The notes beneath the pieces are model-generated. The model did no database searches. It had not been told where the DNA came from and saw nothing but the letters and a program-made list of their open reading frames with translations. A stretch of 51,759 nt of DNA, taken from NCBI GenBank assembly GCA_017405065.1, contig JAFRBD010000004.1, positions 1 through 51,759 on the forward strand, read 5' to 3'. The position numbers and the translations under genes were made by a program. Each line of letters starts with the position of its first letter. The stretch's first letter is position 1. The stretch comes from Ruminococcus sp. GTDB taxonomy: Bacteria; Bacillota; Clostridia; Oscillospirales; Acutalibacteraceae. Of the stretch, positions 8,179 through 16,800 are shown in pieces.

Positions 8179-10605
8179 TCAGTCTTTGTATCTGTCGGGT
8201 ACCGGCAAATTCTGCCACGGCTGGATATCGGGATGTGTTTTGGCGCGGTCGTTGCGGATAGGATCGTAGCGGTATCCTTTGGCTATCATATAGGCGTTCC
8301 AGCGCATATGCTCGCTCTCTCTGAAGGCGAGGCATCTGTCACAGGAACAGATCTTGGTATACGGCTTTTCCGTAATGTGATCGTCAGCGCCGAAAGACGC
8401 CGAGAAATAATCCCTGAAAGCGTCGCCGCGGATTATTTTACAGTAGGTTTCTTTGGCGACAGAGGAATCTCTGAAGTATTCGAATCTGTCATAAGAGCGA
8501 ATGGTGCCGGCTACTGCGCTGACGATGATCTTATCTTTGTCATAGATGATCGGTTCGTCCTTTGCCTTGAGGGCTTCCAGCTCCTCGTCGGTATAGTAGA
8601 AGAACGCGTCGTTCCATTCCTCCCTGCCGCCGCAGCTGCTATTGAAGTACTCCTGCATTTCTTGCCGGAACTGCCTGAGCTTCCTTCGGGTGTTTTCGTC
8701 CCCGATACTGTCTGCGTCGGTGCGGAAGCAATCACGAAGATCGCTTTCGTTATGGATCCATTCCACGTGATGATAGATCGCGTTGAATTCATGCTGTTTC
8801 ATTTCGCGGATGGTATCATAATGATAATGCTCCGACATACGGCCGATAAAGTGGATGTGGTACGGTACGCCGTTGTAGCAGATGATGCCTTTGTCGCTGC
8901 CGCCGGCTTTGTCCGTGCTGCCGCAGTTGAGGTTCTGGGCGGTCCTGTTGTCATATACGATCGAATAGATCAGGGGCTGCTCGTTCGGATCGTTCTTCAT
9001 ATCCTTATCCCTGACAGACTTGATCTTGTCGAACAGACCTCTCAGGATCACCGCGGTTTCGATATCCTTATTATCGTCGCCTAAGGTGACGAACGCCGCG
9101 CGTACGTCAGTAAACCTGTTCGGGCTTTTTTCGTCTTTGGGAGAGCCGGCGGGAGCAAATCGGTTTTGCTGCAGGATCAGATCGTTCAGATTGGAGGATT
9201 CGCAGTCGACCGAATGATACACGCAGATGTCAAATCGACAGTCGCCGTCGTCGTCGGAACGATAGTGCAGGAGAGATTCTTCTGTTTCGTCTTTGACGAA
9301 AAGCGCGGCTAAGCCGGGCATCTCTTTGGCAATCCTGTCACGGAGTGTTTCCTTGTTTTCCGATTCGATGATATGGAGCTTCAGCGTACAGCCCTTCATC
9401 TGGTACAGCCATAACGCGTTTTTCAGAAAGGAGGTTCCGTACAGACCGAGACCGACGATCATAACGGAGACGGTCTTTTCCGCTTTTGCCTGTTCTGACA
9501 GGCTCTGCGTCAGGTTTTTATCGGTGAGGGCTTTGACGGTAAAGGCGTCCACCACATTCACGCGGCGGATGTAATAGTAGCTGTCATTGATGCTGTAGGC
9601 GCTGTTGGCGGATTCCCTGTTTTCGAGAAAACCTTTCGCGTTTTCTTTGGTCAGTGAACGCGAGGTGACGGTCAATTCGCCTTTATCGATCGTATCCAGG
9701 ATGTATCCCGCGTTCGGCTTGGAAGAATACACATAGACGGAGCATTTGGACGAGTCTTTGTATTCGTCGTTGAGCTTGATGGCTTGCTCCATGTTCTCGG
9801 AATCATCCCTGCCGATGATATAGAACTCGATCGGATATCGTTTTTTGGCGAGTTTCAGATGGGTGATATCCGTTTTGACGCATACGGCTTTCAGATTCTG
9901 AGCCGATTGCAGCATATCCTGATCCGGCTCGTCGTCTTTCGGATAAAAGTCGGTAAAGACCAGCAGGGGCTTTCTCGGCTTTTGACGTTTGTTCTTTTTA
10001 TCCTTTCTGAGATCCTCATAGCTTTTTTCGATGCTTTGCGCAATGGCGATCGATTGTTCGTTCATTTCCGAAAAAACACAGAGAGGTCTGCGGCGGAAAT
10101 AATTCCTTTTGATCCGCAGTTCGCTTAAAAAGGCATTGAACAGGGAGAGGATATTGGTCAGTGTCAGGATAGGGGCGACGATATACAAAAAAGATACCCA
10201 GAACGTGTAGCACATGTTCAGACTGCCGTTCAATTCGGGAAGATCCTGCAGCAGGTCTTTGAAATTGAAGCCCAGTACGAACGCCTGAAGCGTACTGTGG
10301 ATCGACAGGATGATCGGTCTGATGAAACTTGACGGGTCGCCGAAATAATATTTGCCGTAGTAATAAAACGGCAGGTGGATAACGAAGCACGAGATAAAGG
10401 TCCCCAGCGTCAGTATCCGAAGAGAAGTGAGGATATTCTTTTTATCCGAGCTTTTTTTCCACCGGTAGACCGCAAAGATAACTGCCGCTGTGAAAAGGAT
10501 CACGGAAACGGCAAAGAAAGTGTTGAAAAAGCTGTCGTCCGAAATGCCGCTGCTTCTGAAAAAAGCCGCTACGGAGCTGTCGTTTGTCGCTGTATCATAG
10601 TTCAT
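8179..10605 (-). CDS. Four-helix membrane protein with two Rossmann-like domains and C-terminal RyR segment
   Basis: 808 residues. Predicted membrane helices lie at about 27-47, 62-84, 97-113 and 132-157. The cytoplasmic part starts with a Rossmann/TrkA-N-like region (RPLCVFSEMNEQSIAIAQS, then PLLVFTDFY and FYIIGRDDSENMEQAI). A second Rossmann-like domain starts at ~378 with VSVMIVGLGLYGTSFL, whose GLGLYG is a dinucleotide-binding glycine motif. The last ~52 residues (SEHMRWNAYMIAKGYRYD... NLPVPDRYKD) resemble a divergent RyR domain. The layout recalls RCK-gated K+ channels, but I see no selectivity-filter TxGYG. The ATG at 10605 is chosen because GAGGG is 6 bp upstream. It is divergent from a hydrolase gene. 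Function unknown; ligand-gated membrane sensor or effector is an inference. Confidence 0.85.
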   Translation of the reverse strand: MNYDTATNDSSVAAFFRSSGISDDSFFNTFFAVSVILFTAAVIFAVYRWKKSSDKKNILTSLRILTLGTFISCFVIHLPFYYYGKYYFGDPSSFIRPIILSIHSTLQAFVLGFNFKDLLQDLPELNGSLNMCYTFWVSFLYIVAPILTLTNILSLFNAFLSELRIKRNYFRRRPLCVFSEMNEQSIAIAQSIEKSYEDLRKDKKNKRQKPRKPLLVFTDFYPKDDEPDQDMLQSAQNLKAVCVKTDITHLKLAKKRYPIEFYIIGRDDSENMEQAIKLNDEYKDSSKCSVYVYSSKPNAGYILDTIDKGELTVTSRSLTKENAKGFLENRESANSAYSINDSYYYIRRVNVVDAFTVKALTDKNLTQSLSEQAKAEKTVSVMIVGLGLYGTSFLKNALWLYQMKGCTLKLHIIESENKETLRDRIAKEMPGLAALFVKDETEESLLHYRSDDDGDCRFDICVYHSVDCESSNLNDLILQQNRFAPAGSPKDEKSPNRFTDVRAAFVTLGDDNKDIETAVILRGLFDKIKSVRDKDMKNDPNEQPLIYSIVYDNRTAQNLNCGSTDKAGGSDKGIICYNGVPYHIHFIGRMSEHYHYDTIREMKQHEFNAIYHHVEWIHNESDLRDCFRTDADSIGDENTRRKLRQFRQEMQEYFNSSCGGREEWNDAFFYYTDEELEALKAKDEPIIYDKDKIIVSAVAGTIRSYDRFEYFRDSSVAKETYCKIIRGDAFRDYFSASFGADDHITEKPYTKICSCDRCLAFRESEHMRWNAYMIAKGYRYDPIRNDRAKTHPDIQPWQNLPVPDRYKD

Positions 10606-10651
10606 GATCATCCCTCGCTTTACGGATCGTTCACGACCGAATCATAATAAT

Positions 10652-10679
10652 ATCATACTTCTTTTTTTCGGTAAGTCAA
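10652..10679 (-). promoter_or_regulatory. Promoter of the membrane RyR operon
   Basis: Read on the minus strand, TTGACT (10674-10679) and TATGAT (10652-10657) are separated by 16 bp. The -10 box overlaps the left half of an 11-bp inverted repeat. Confidence 0.55.
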
Positions 10680-10722
10680 TAGTAACCATAGGAACAGACC
10701 GGCCGATCGATAAAAGAAGTAT
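10655..10722. promoter_or_regulatory. Perfect 11-bp inverted repeat spanning two divergent promoters
   Basis: ATACTTCTTTT at 10655-10665 is the exact reverse complement of AAAAGAAGTAT at 10712-10722. The left half overlaps the -10 of the leftward promoter and the right half touches the -35 of the rightward promoter, as expected for a shared operator. Confidence 0.45.
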
Positions 10723-10750
10723 TGAAGAACACTGCGGATTATGATATGAT
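10722..10750 (+). promoter_or_regulatory. Promoter of the alpha/beta hydrolase gene
   Basis: TTGAAG (10722-10727) and TATGAT (10745-10750) have a 17-bp spacer; the start codon is about 50 bp downstream. Confidence 0.6.
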
Positions 10751-10798
10751 AAAGCCGGAAATATGGCAGGAAACCGTATGGTGAAAAGAGGTTTTGTT

Positions 10799-11554
10799 AT
10801 GCAAAAGTATTTTTCTGTCAACGAACAGGGCAGCAGTATCAGATGCAAGCTGTACTGCGATTCGCCGAAAGGTGTGAAAAAAGCTGTGCTTTACGGTCAC
10901 GGCTTCAGCGGCCATAAAGATAACAAGGCGGCTCAGCGGTTTGCGGAATATGTGCTGAAAAAGCACAGGGACGTCGCGATCGTGACATATGACGCGCCAT
11001 GTCACGGCGACGACGTCAAAAAGAAGCTCTCGCTTTCCGACTGCGGCGCCTATATCGGCGCGGTGGCCGGTCACATCAAAGGGCAGCTCGGCGCTGATGA
11101 GCTGTACGCCTACGCGACCAGCTTCGGCGGTTACCAATACCTGAAATATATTACCGAAAACAGCAATCCTTTTCGCAGGATCGCTTTGCGAAGTCCCGCT
11201 GTTAATATGTTCGATGTGCTCAGCGCGAGGATCATGACACCCGACGAGCGGAAAGCGCTTTCACAGAACAAGCCGGTCTCAGTCGGCTTTGACCGTAAGA
11301 TCAGGGTCACGCAGTCGTTTTTGGACGAGCTGAAAGAAGCGGATATCACGGTACGTGATTTTCACGCGTACGCGGACGAAATCCTCATCCTTCACGGAAC
11401 AAAAGACGAGGTGGTACCCTTTGACGTCGTCGAAGCGTTTGCCCGAAAAAACAACATTCGTTTTATCTCGGTCGAGAATGCGGATCATCGTTTTATTGAT
11501 CCGAAACACATGGATATCGCCGTGAAAGAGGCTGCGGGTCTCTTTGGGTTATAA
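10799..11554 (+). CDS. Alpha/beta-hydrolase fold protein
   Basis: 251 residues with a serine-hydrolase triad: the oxyanion strand AVLYGHGFSGHKDN, nucleophile elbow ATSFGG (Ser in S-F-G-G; a variant of GxSxG), acid in HGTKDEVVP and His in ENADHRFID. It looks like the small esterase/acylaminopeptidase-like hydrolases (BAAT/YqkD-like) common in Clostridia; substrate cannot be read from the sequence. The start is set by AAAAGAGG 7 bp before ATG 10799; an upstream in-frame ATG at 10763 has no ribosome site. It is transcribed away from the RyR membrane protein and may share its operator. Confidence 0.85.
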   Translation: MQKYFSVNEQGSSIRCKLYCDSPKGVKKAVLYGHGFSGHKDNKAAQRFAEYVLKKHRDVAIVTYDAPCHGDDVKKKLSLSDCGAYIGAVAGHIKGQLGADELYAYATSFGGYQYLKYITENSNPFRRIALRSPAVNMFDVLSARIMTPDERKALSQNKPVSVGFDRKIRVTQSFLDELKEADITVRDFHAYADEILILHGTKDEVVPFDVVEAFARKNNIRFISVENADHRFIDPKHMDIAVKEAAGLFGL

Positions 11555-11734
11555 TTCCTGCTGAGAAATATAACTGCTTTTCATCGCAGTTTTCCGACGC
11601 GCTTGCGAAAATAACGGTGAGCCGGCGTTATCGTGGATATACAAAAGACGGCGACGGCATGCTTTGCGGGAACCTGCAGAACCTATGCCGCCGTCAAAGA
11701 AAGTTCTTTGTTATGGAGATCAGGAGGAATGATA

Positions 11735-13090
11735 ATGAAAAAACGTATGAAGGCTGTCGCTTTCGTCCTTGTCATGATCGTGATGAGCGCTGTTTTGTGC
11801 GCAGGCTGTTCCGAAGAGACCTCAGCTCCGACCGGAGTGACCGGAGAGACGCAGACCGAAGCCGTGAAAGAGACCGCTTCCGCAGCGGAGGCGTCCGACG
11901 CCGCGACGCCCGATGAACCGGCATCGCCTTTCGAATCCGCCAAAGCAGCGGCGATCGACGAGCTGTCCGACAGATTGACACAAGCCGGCGGACATTCCGG
12001 CGGCATATATGTGATGCTCCGTTCTTACGATACCGATCAGAAGGAGCTGGAGCTGACCGCCTATACTTACGACAATGCGCTCACGGCGATGGCTTTCATT
12101 TCCGAGGGGCGTCAAACCGACGCACAGGATCTTCTGGACGCGTTTGTCTATGTGGTCGGGAACGACCGCTATCAGAGCGGACGTATCCGCAACGCATATG
12201 CTTCGGATATGGTCATGTGGACGGCGGATAACGGCAAAAAGAGCGTCAAGCTGCCGGGTTGGTATAACGGCTCCGAATGGTGCGAGGATGCGCAGCAGGT
12301 CGGCTCCGGTACAGGCAACACCTCCTATGCCGCGCTGGCGCTGCTCCAATATGATAACGCGTATGGAACCGATAAATACCTTGATACCGCCAAAGCCCTG
12401 ATGGATTGGGTGATCGCCGACTGTTCCGATGATCACAGCGGATTTACCGCGGGCGTCAACGGCTGGCCGGAGGAGGAAGGCAGGGCGCAGATACTCACCT
12501 ATAAATCCACCGAGCATAATATCGACGCCTACGCCGCGTTCAGGCAGCTGTATGAGGTCACGGGCGATGAAAAGTATCAGCAGGCTGCCGACAGCGCGCT
12601 GGCGTTCATCAAGTCGATGTATAACCCCGAAGGCGGATATTTTTACACCGGGACCGGCGACGACGGCGTTACGCCTAACACCGAAGCCGTCGTGCTTGAC
12701 ACGCAGGTATGGAGCGCGCTGGCGATGGGGGACGCGTACAAGCCGTATGAGAAAGCGCTTGATCTGGTCGATCAGATGAAGACCCCCGAAGGCGCGTATC
12801 CCTTCTGTAAGGAGAATCAAAACGGAGGGTTCTGGTGCGAGGGTACGGCGTTTACCGCGCTGATGTACAGGCTGAACGGCGACGAAGCCCGCTTTACCGA
12901 TATCATGAACGTGCTGTGCGATACACAGCTTGAAAACGGACTGTTTCCCGCTGCGACGGTGGACAACCTTTCCACGGGAATGTACCTGCCCGACGGCTCC
13001 CCCTGGGAATACCGCAGCGACCCGCATATCGCTCCCGCCGCATGGTTCGTGATGGCGGCGAACGGCTTTGATCCGTATACATTCAAATGA
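11735..13090 (+). CDS. Secreted lipoprotein with (alpha/alpha)-barrel glycosidase-like domain
   Basis: 451 residues. A lipoprotein signal peptide ends in the lipobox LCAGC (Cys25), followed by a Ser/Thr/Ala/Glu-rich linker to about residue 70. The rest shows repeated helical hairpins with aromatic and Gly motifs such as TYDNALTAMAFI, GNTSYAALALLQYD, STEHNIDAYAAFRQLYEVTG, NTEAVVLDTQVWSALAMG and WCEGTAFTALMYRLNG, typical of six-hairpin glycosidase-like toroids. Conserved acidic residues occur in those loops, but I cannot name the GH family. AGGAGG is 8 bp upstream of the ATG at 11735; the frame is open earlier but without a ribosome site. Probably binds or trims surface or dietary oligosaccharide. 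Confidence 0.75.
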   Translation: MKKRMKAVAFVLVMIVMSAVLCAGCSEETSAPTGVTGETQTEAVKETASAAEASDAATPDEPASPFESAKAAAIDELSDRLTQAGGHSGGIYVMLRSYDTDQKELELTAYTYDNALTAMAFISEGRQTDAQDLLDAFVYVVGNDRYQSGRIRNAYASDMVMWTADNGKKSVKLPGWYNGSEWCEDAQQVGSGTGNTSYAALALLQYDNAYGTDKYLDTAKALMDWVIADCSDDHSGFTAGVNGWPEEEGRAQILTYKSTEHNIDAYAAFRQLYEVTGDEKYQQAADSALAFIKSMYNPEGGYFYTGTGDDGVTPNTEAVVLDTQVWSALAMGDAYKPYEKALDLVDQMKTPEGAYPFCKENQNGGFWCEGTAFTALMYRLNGDEARFTDIMNVLCDTQLENGLFPAATVDNLSTGMYLPDGSPWEYRSDPHIAPAAWFVMAANGFDPYTFK

Positions 13091-13231
13091 TGAGCGGATC
13101 GGCTGACGGCGGGTTCGGATCATGAAGGGGATCACATACGATCGATGTCATTTCCGATCTTCACGGTTCGGACGATTTATCCTCCCGTGCCGCAGCGGTC
13201 AGATGATATGCAGCAGTTTTGCGTATAGCAG

Positions 13232-13262
13232 AAGAGCGACTCCTGTGAGCCGCTCTTTTTTC
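13232..13262. terminator. Hairpin terminator between convergent genes
   Basis: AAGAGCGACTC and GAGCCGCTCTT form a stem with one mismatch, followed by TTTTT on the plus strand. It separates the plus-strand lipoprotein gene from the minus-strand Mbeg1-like gene. Confidence 0.75.
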
Positions 13263-14928
13263 AGTGCTTCATTCGTTTGTCCGTTCTGCTTCTTCGTTCT
13301 CTTCTCGGCTTTTCCGGATGAGTGTTACGATAGATGCGGGCGGCGATCCGCGAGACGCCGTCGATCATCAGCAGGATACCGACGAACAGAGCATAACCGT
13401 AGATCTGATCGGAGCTGATGATCAGGAAGGTGACGCCGAAGAAGAACAGCGCCGCGGTTTCGATGCCGTGGATGATACGCATCAAAATATCATCGTTTTT
13501 GTCCAGCGCGCTTGACAGCTGCCGGAAGGCAGCGATAAGGGATAAAATGCCGTATAAAAGGCTGCCTAACATGAACAGCGCCTGATCCTTGACGACGATC
13601 ACGATACAGATCGCGATAAGCGCCGCGAGGATGTAGAAGCGCTCCTTGACCTTGCCGATGCTCCAGCCCCCCTGTGCCAGCCTGCGTACGGTGAGGACGA
13701 GTTCGACCGCCGTCAGTGCGAGGAAGAAGATCATCGCGGTGATATCCAGCGCTCTGTCGGACGCGAGGACGAAGAATAATCCTATCCCGATCAAAAGGAC
13801 GTCTTTCACGATCCTGCACTCTTTGAGCCATCGGAACAGTCCGACCTCTTTGATTTTTGAGAAGGTGTTTCCGAAGATCGCCTGCTCGGGGAGCGAGGCG
13901 ACAGCCTTGCGGGTGGTGTGACTGCCCGACAGCAGCGTCATCACGATGTTTTCGATCGAGTCCGGACCCTTTTCCATGATGTCGCTGACGGTCAGCGCGC
14001 CGTCCGAGGTCAGCGCGTCAAACAGTTCGTTGATGAAGGTCTCCCGCTCGCTTTGATCGATATTCTCGATCCATCGGTTGATCAGACCGTTCAGCTTTTC
14101 CGATTGTTCGTCGATTTGCTCTGTCGTCACCAACTCGCCGTACTGTATGCCCCAGGTGAACAATTCGTGCTGGAGCAAGCCGTCTCCCGTTGATTTGACA
14201 ATGACGGTATGCTTGATCTCAGGCTCGAACAGCTTGCCGATGATACAGAACTCGGGAACGATCCGTATCGCGCGGCGGTTTACCTTTGCGATATCCGAGG
14301 TGTCCAGCACCTCGGGACAGAAGCCCGGTCCGTCCAGCAGATAGACCTTTTCGATCATATCCCATTGTTCAAACTTCAGATAAGCGGAGGCGTACAGCGC
14401 CAGATTCGCGCCCTTGGAATGACCGCCGATCCTGTTGTCGGCGCCGCTGATGATGTTCTCCTGCGCGTATCTCAGCGCCAGCTCCTGCGCTTGCGTACGG
14501 GTGAAAGAGATCATAAAATCCTCTTTCCAGCCTGCCAGCGTATCGTCTGTTCCGCGAAAAGCGATGAAATTGAAAAGGTGTTTCTGTTCAAATGTGACTG
14601 CCGCGAACTGCACGGCGTTCTCATGATCCAGCGATTCGGTATAGTTTTTGACAAGCATACTGCCGAAACGCGCCGATTTTGCGCAGATCCCGCAAAAATC
14701 ATCGCTCCACTCGTTTTTGACCGCGGTATAGAAAGGAGGGTCGCCGGTTTCCGCCATGATCCTGCGATAGGTCTCGCGCAGAGATAACGGCGTGTTTCCG
14801 TAATCCTTTCTTAATTTGAGTTCGTAATATGACAGCGCGCACAGCACGATGGCGTCGATATCGTTGAAATCCTTCTCTTCAAACGTGAATCCGCCCATCC
14901 ATCTGACATATCCGTAAATGTTATCCAT
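13261..14928 (-). CDS. Mbeg1-like (DUF2974) lipase-fold protein with C-terminal membrane helices
   Basis: 555 residues. The first ~270 residues match the Mbeg1-like/DUF2974 family: NIYGYVRWMGGFTFEEKDFN at the start, FNFIAFRGTDDTLAGWKEDF, nucleophile elbow GGHSKGANLALYAS (GHSKG, Ser ~172) and YLLDGPGF. A helical spacer follows. The last ~190 residues contain about five hydrophobic segments (VLLIGIGLFFVLASDRAL; FYILAALIAICIVIVV; ALFMLGSLLYGILSLIAAF; LFFFGVTFLIISS; YALFVGILLMIDGVSRI) and a very basic tail. The membrane part resembles DUF308-like helices. AAGGTG lies 7 bp before the ATG. Substrate unknown; a membrane-linked lipase or esterase is plausible. Confidence 0.85.
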   Translation of the reverse strand: MDNIYGYVRWMGGFTFEEKDFNDIDAIVLCALSYYELKLRKDYGNTPLSLRETYRRIMAETGDPPFYTAVKNEWSDDFCGICAKSARFGSMLVKNYTESLDHENAVQFAAVTFEQKHLFNFIAFRGTDDTLAGWKEDFMISFTRTQAQELALRYAQENIISGADNRIGGHSKGANLALYASAYLKFEQWDMIEKVYLLDGPGFCPEVLDTSDIAKVNRRAIRIVPEFCIIGKLFEPEIKHTVIVKSTGDGLLQHELFTWGIQYGELVTTEQIDEQSEKLNGLINRWIENIDQSERETFINELFDALTSDGALTVSDIMEKGPDSIENIVMTLLSGSHTTRKAVASLPEQAIFGNTFSKIKEVGLFRWLKECRIVKDVLLIGIGLFFVLASDRALDITAMIFFLALTAVELVLTVRRLAQGGWSIGKVKERFYILAALIAICIVIVVKDQALFMLGSLLYGILSLIAAFRQLSSALDKNDDILMRIIHGIETAALFFFGVTFLIISSDQIYGYALFVGILLMIDGVSRIAARIYRNTHPEKPRRERRSRTDKRMKH

Positions 14929-15281
14929 TCCTTTTCACCTTCGTTACCTTATCACAGATCAAGTGTAGCACATATCGTCCCGTTATTCAATATCGTGACG
15001 GATTTTTCTTCGACAGGTCATGATGCTTTTTTACGATATGGAATGCCTGACACTGTTATCGTCACTGTGAAAGCCGGCAAGTGTCCGGAAGGCTTATCAA
15101 CGCCGTACTCAACAGGGCTTTCATTCATCCCGCCGCCCTCTGCGGCGCGGCTCTCCCGATCACGGGAGCGCAAAAACGGAAAACCGTTTGAAACAAAGAT
15201 AACAGGTATTGATTTTTCGGATGACTTGTGGTACGTTTATATTATCGGAACATGCATTTATGATAGCAGGGAGCTGAAAGA
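14929..15281. other. Intergenic region without a convincing gene
   Basis: About 350 bp. A 96-codon open frame at 14995-15285 lacks a ribosome site, has atypical composition and reads through a GC-rich palindromic stretch (around 15131-15185, CGCCGCCCTCTGCGGCG and CTCCCGATCACGGGAG) that looks like a dispersed repeat. The start region of the following permease has GGGAGCTG before its ATG. Confidence 0.5.
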
Positions 15282-16526
15282 ATGAAAAAGCTTAACAAGC
15301 TCGTTGAAAACAGGAAGATCGTTTATACGCTGGCGGCGCTGGCGGCGGGGATCCTGTGCGTGGTGATCATCTGTTATATGATATTTGCCAACCTCGGTTC
15401 ATTCGCCGGACTGTTTTCAACTGTCGCGAAGGTGCTTTCACCGCTCATCATCGGTCTGGTGCTGGCGTATATCATCGATCCTGTCGCGAAGTTTTTTGAG
15501 AATAAGGTCTTTGTCAAGATCAAGAAAGAGAAGCTCAGGCGAACCGTTTCGGCGATCATTGCGCTGGTGCTGGTGTTCTCGCTGCTGATCCTCTTTATCG
15601 GAATGCTGATCCCTTCGCTGATCAGCAGCATTTCCATGCTGATCGCGAACGCGGACGCTTATTACGCGACCATAGAGTCCGTGGTCGAAAAGGTCAATTC
15701 CCTCGGCTTCGGTCTGCATATCGACCTGTCTGAGATCGAGGCGTCCGTCAGGAACTGGCTGGGCGATCTGGTGAACAACCTGTCAAAGGATCTTTCCTCG
15801 GTGCTTACTGCCACAAAGGATATCGGCGCTTCGGTGATCACGGTTGTGATCGGCATTATCCTTGCGGTGTATATCCTGTTCAGCAAGGAGTTTATGCTCA
15901 AGGGATTGCAGAGACTGCGCAAGGCGATCTATACGCCGAAAAGGTATGAGAGCAATACCAAATTCTGGCTGCGCTGTGACGATATCTTTACACAGTATAT
16001 CGGCTGCAACGTCATCGACGCGCTGATCATCGGCGTCTCAAACGCGATATTCATGCTGATACTCGGCATGCCGTATGTGCCCCTGATATCGTTCGTAGTC
16101 GGTGTGTGCAATCTGATCCCGACCTTCGGCCCGATCATCGGCGCGGTCATCGGCGCGCTGGTACTGGTGCTGGTCAAGCCGTCCTTTGCTCTGTGGTTCC
16201 TGATCTTCACCATCGGCATCCAGATCCTTGACGCGTATGTGATCAAGCCCAGACTGTTCTCCAGCTCGTTCGGTATGGCGCCGGTATGGACGCTGATCTC
16301 CATTACCGTCGGCGGCAACCTGTTCGGCATCGTCGGCGTGCTGCTGGCGATCCCCGTAGCGGCGATCCTGTCCTTTATCTACGACGAGCGCTTCATCCCG
16401 TGGCTGCAGAAAAAGAGCAAAGCGAGAGCGGCGCGGGCAGCTGAGCAGGCGGAGGATGCAGCGGATACCGCCCAAGCGCACGAGGAGACCGAAACAGCCG
16501 CGCCGGAGCGGGAGCTCAGCGAATAA
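15282..16526 (+). CDS. AI-2E family transporter (PF01594-type permease)
   Basis: 414 residues with the AI-2E/YtvI/PerM layout: two N-terminal helices (YTLAALAAGILCVVIICYMIF; STVAKVLSPLIIGLVLAYII), the conserved DPVAKFFENKVF segment after the second helix, a central amphipathic domain, then five to six helices. The C-terminal signature GMPYVPLISFVVGVCNLIPT and FGPIIGAVIGAL is characteristic (IPTFGPIIG). DAYVIKPRLFSSSFGMAP and IAIPVAAIL-type sequence follow. The cytoplasmic tail (~60 residues) is Ala/Glu-rich and probably disordered. Family members export small molecules or Na+/H+ exchange; the substrate is not predictable. Start set by GGGAG 9 bp upstream. Confidence 0.92.
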   Translation: MKKLNKLVENRKIVYTLAALAAGILCVVIICYMIFANLGSFAGLFSTVAKVLSPLIIGLVLAYIIDPVAKFFENKVFVKIKKEKLRRTVSAIIALVLVFSLLILFIGMLIPSLISSISMLIANADAYYATIESVVEKVNSLGFGLHIDLSEIEASVRNWLGDLVNNLSKDLSSVLTATKDIGASVITVVIGIILAVYILFSKEFMLKGLQRLRKAIYTPKRYESNTKFWLRCDDIFTQYIGCNVIDALIIGVSNAIFMLILGMPYVPLISFVVGVCNLIPTFGPIIGAVIGALVLVLVKPSFALWFLIFTIGIQILDAYVIKPRLFSSSFGMAPVWTLISITVGGNLFGIVGVLLAIPVAAILSFIYDERFIPWLQKKSKARAARAAEQAEDAADTAQAHEETETAAPERELSE

Positions 16527-16557
16527 TCAGCGAATAAACAGAATACTTGTTCTTTAC

Positions 16558-16597
16558 GGGACTGCCGCGGATCACTGACGCGGCGGTTCCGTTTTTT
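16558..16597 (+). terminator. Intrinsic terminator after the AI-2E permease gene
   Basis: GACTGCCGCG pairs with CGCGGCGGTTC around a short loop and runs into TTTTTT (16592-16597). The remaining ~200 bp to the next gene contain a TATAAT at 16751-16756, a likely -10 box. Confidence 0.8.
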
Positions 16598-16800
16598 GTT
16601 CCGTTGAAAAGGATCGTTTTTCCGGGAGTTGTATCTCTGCTGCCGAATAACGTCACAGGGGGATCGGTACGTAACGTGTTCCTTTTTTCGATAATCGGAT
16701 TGTGTTAATAATATCGTGAATGATTGATAGAACTGAACAATGAATAAGGATATAATACAAGTATAAAGAAGATTTTTGATAAAAGAAAGGAGATCCTGCT

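Noticed and set aside
14995..15285. A 96-codon plus-strand frame before the AI-2E permease gene
   Set aside because: No ribosome site, composition unlike neighbours, and it translates a palindromic repeat.
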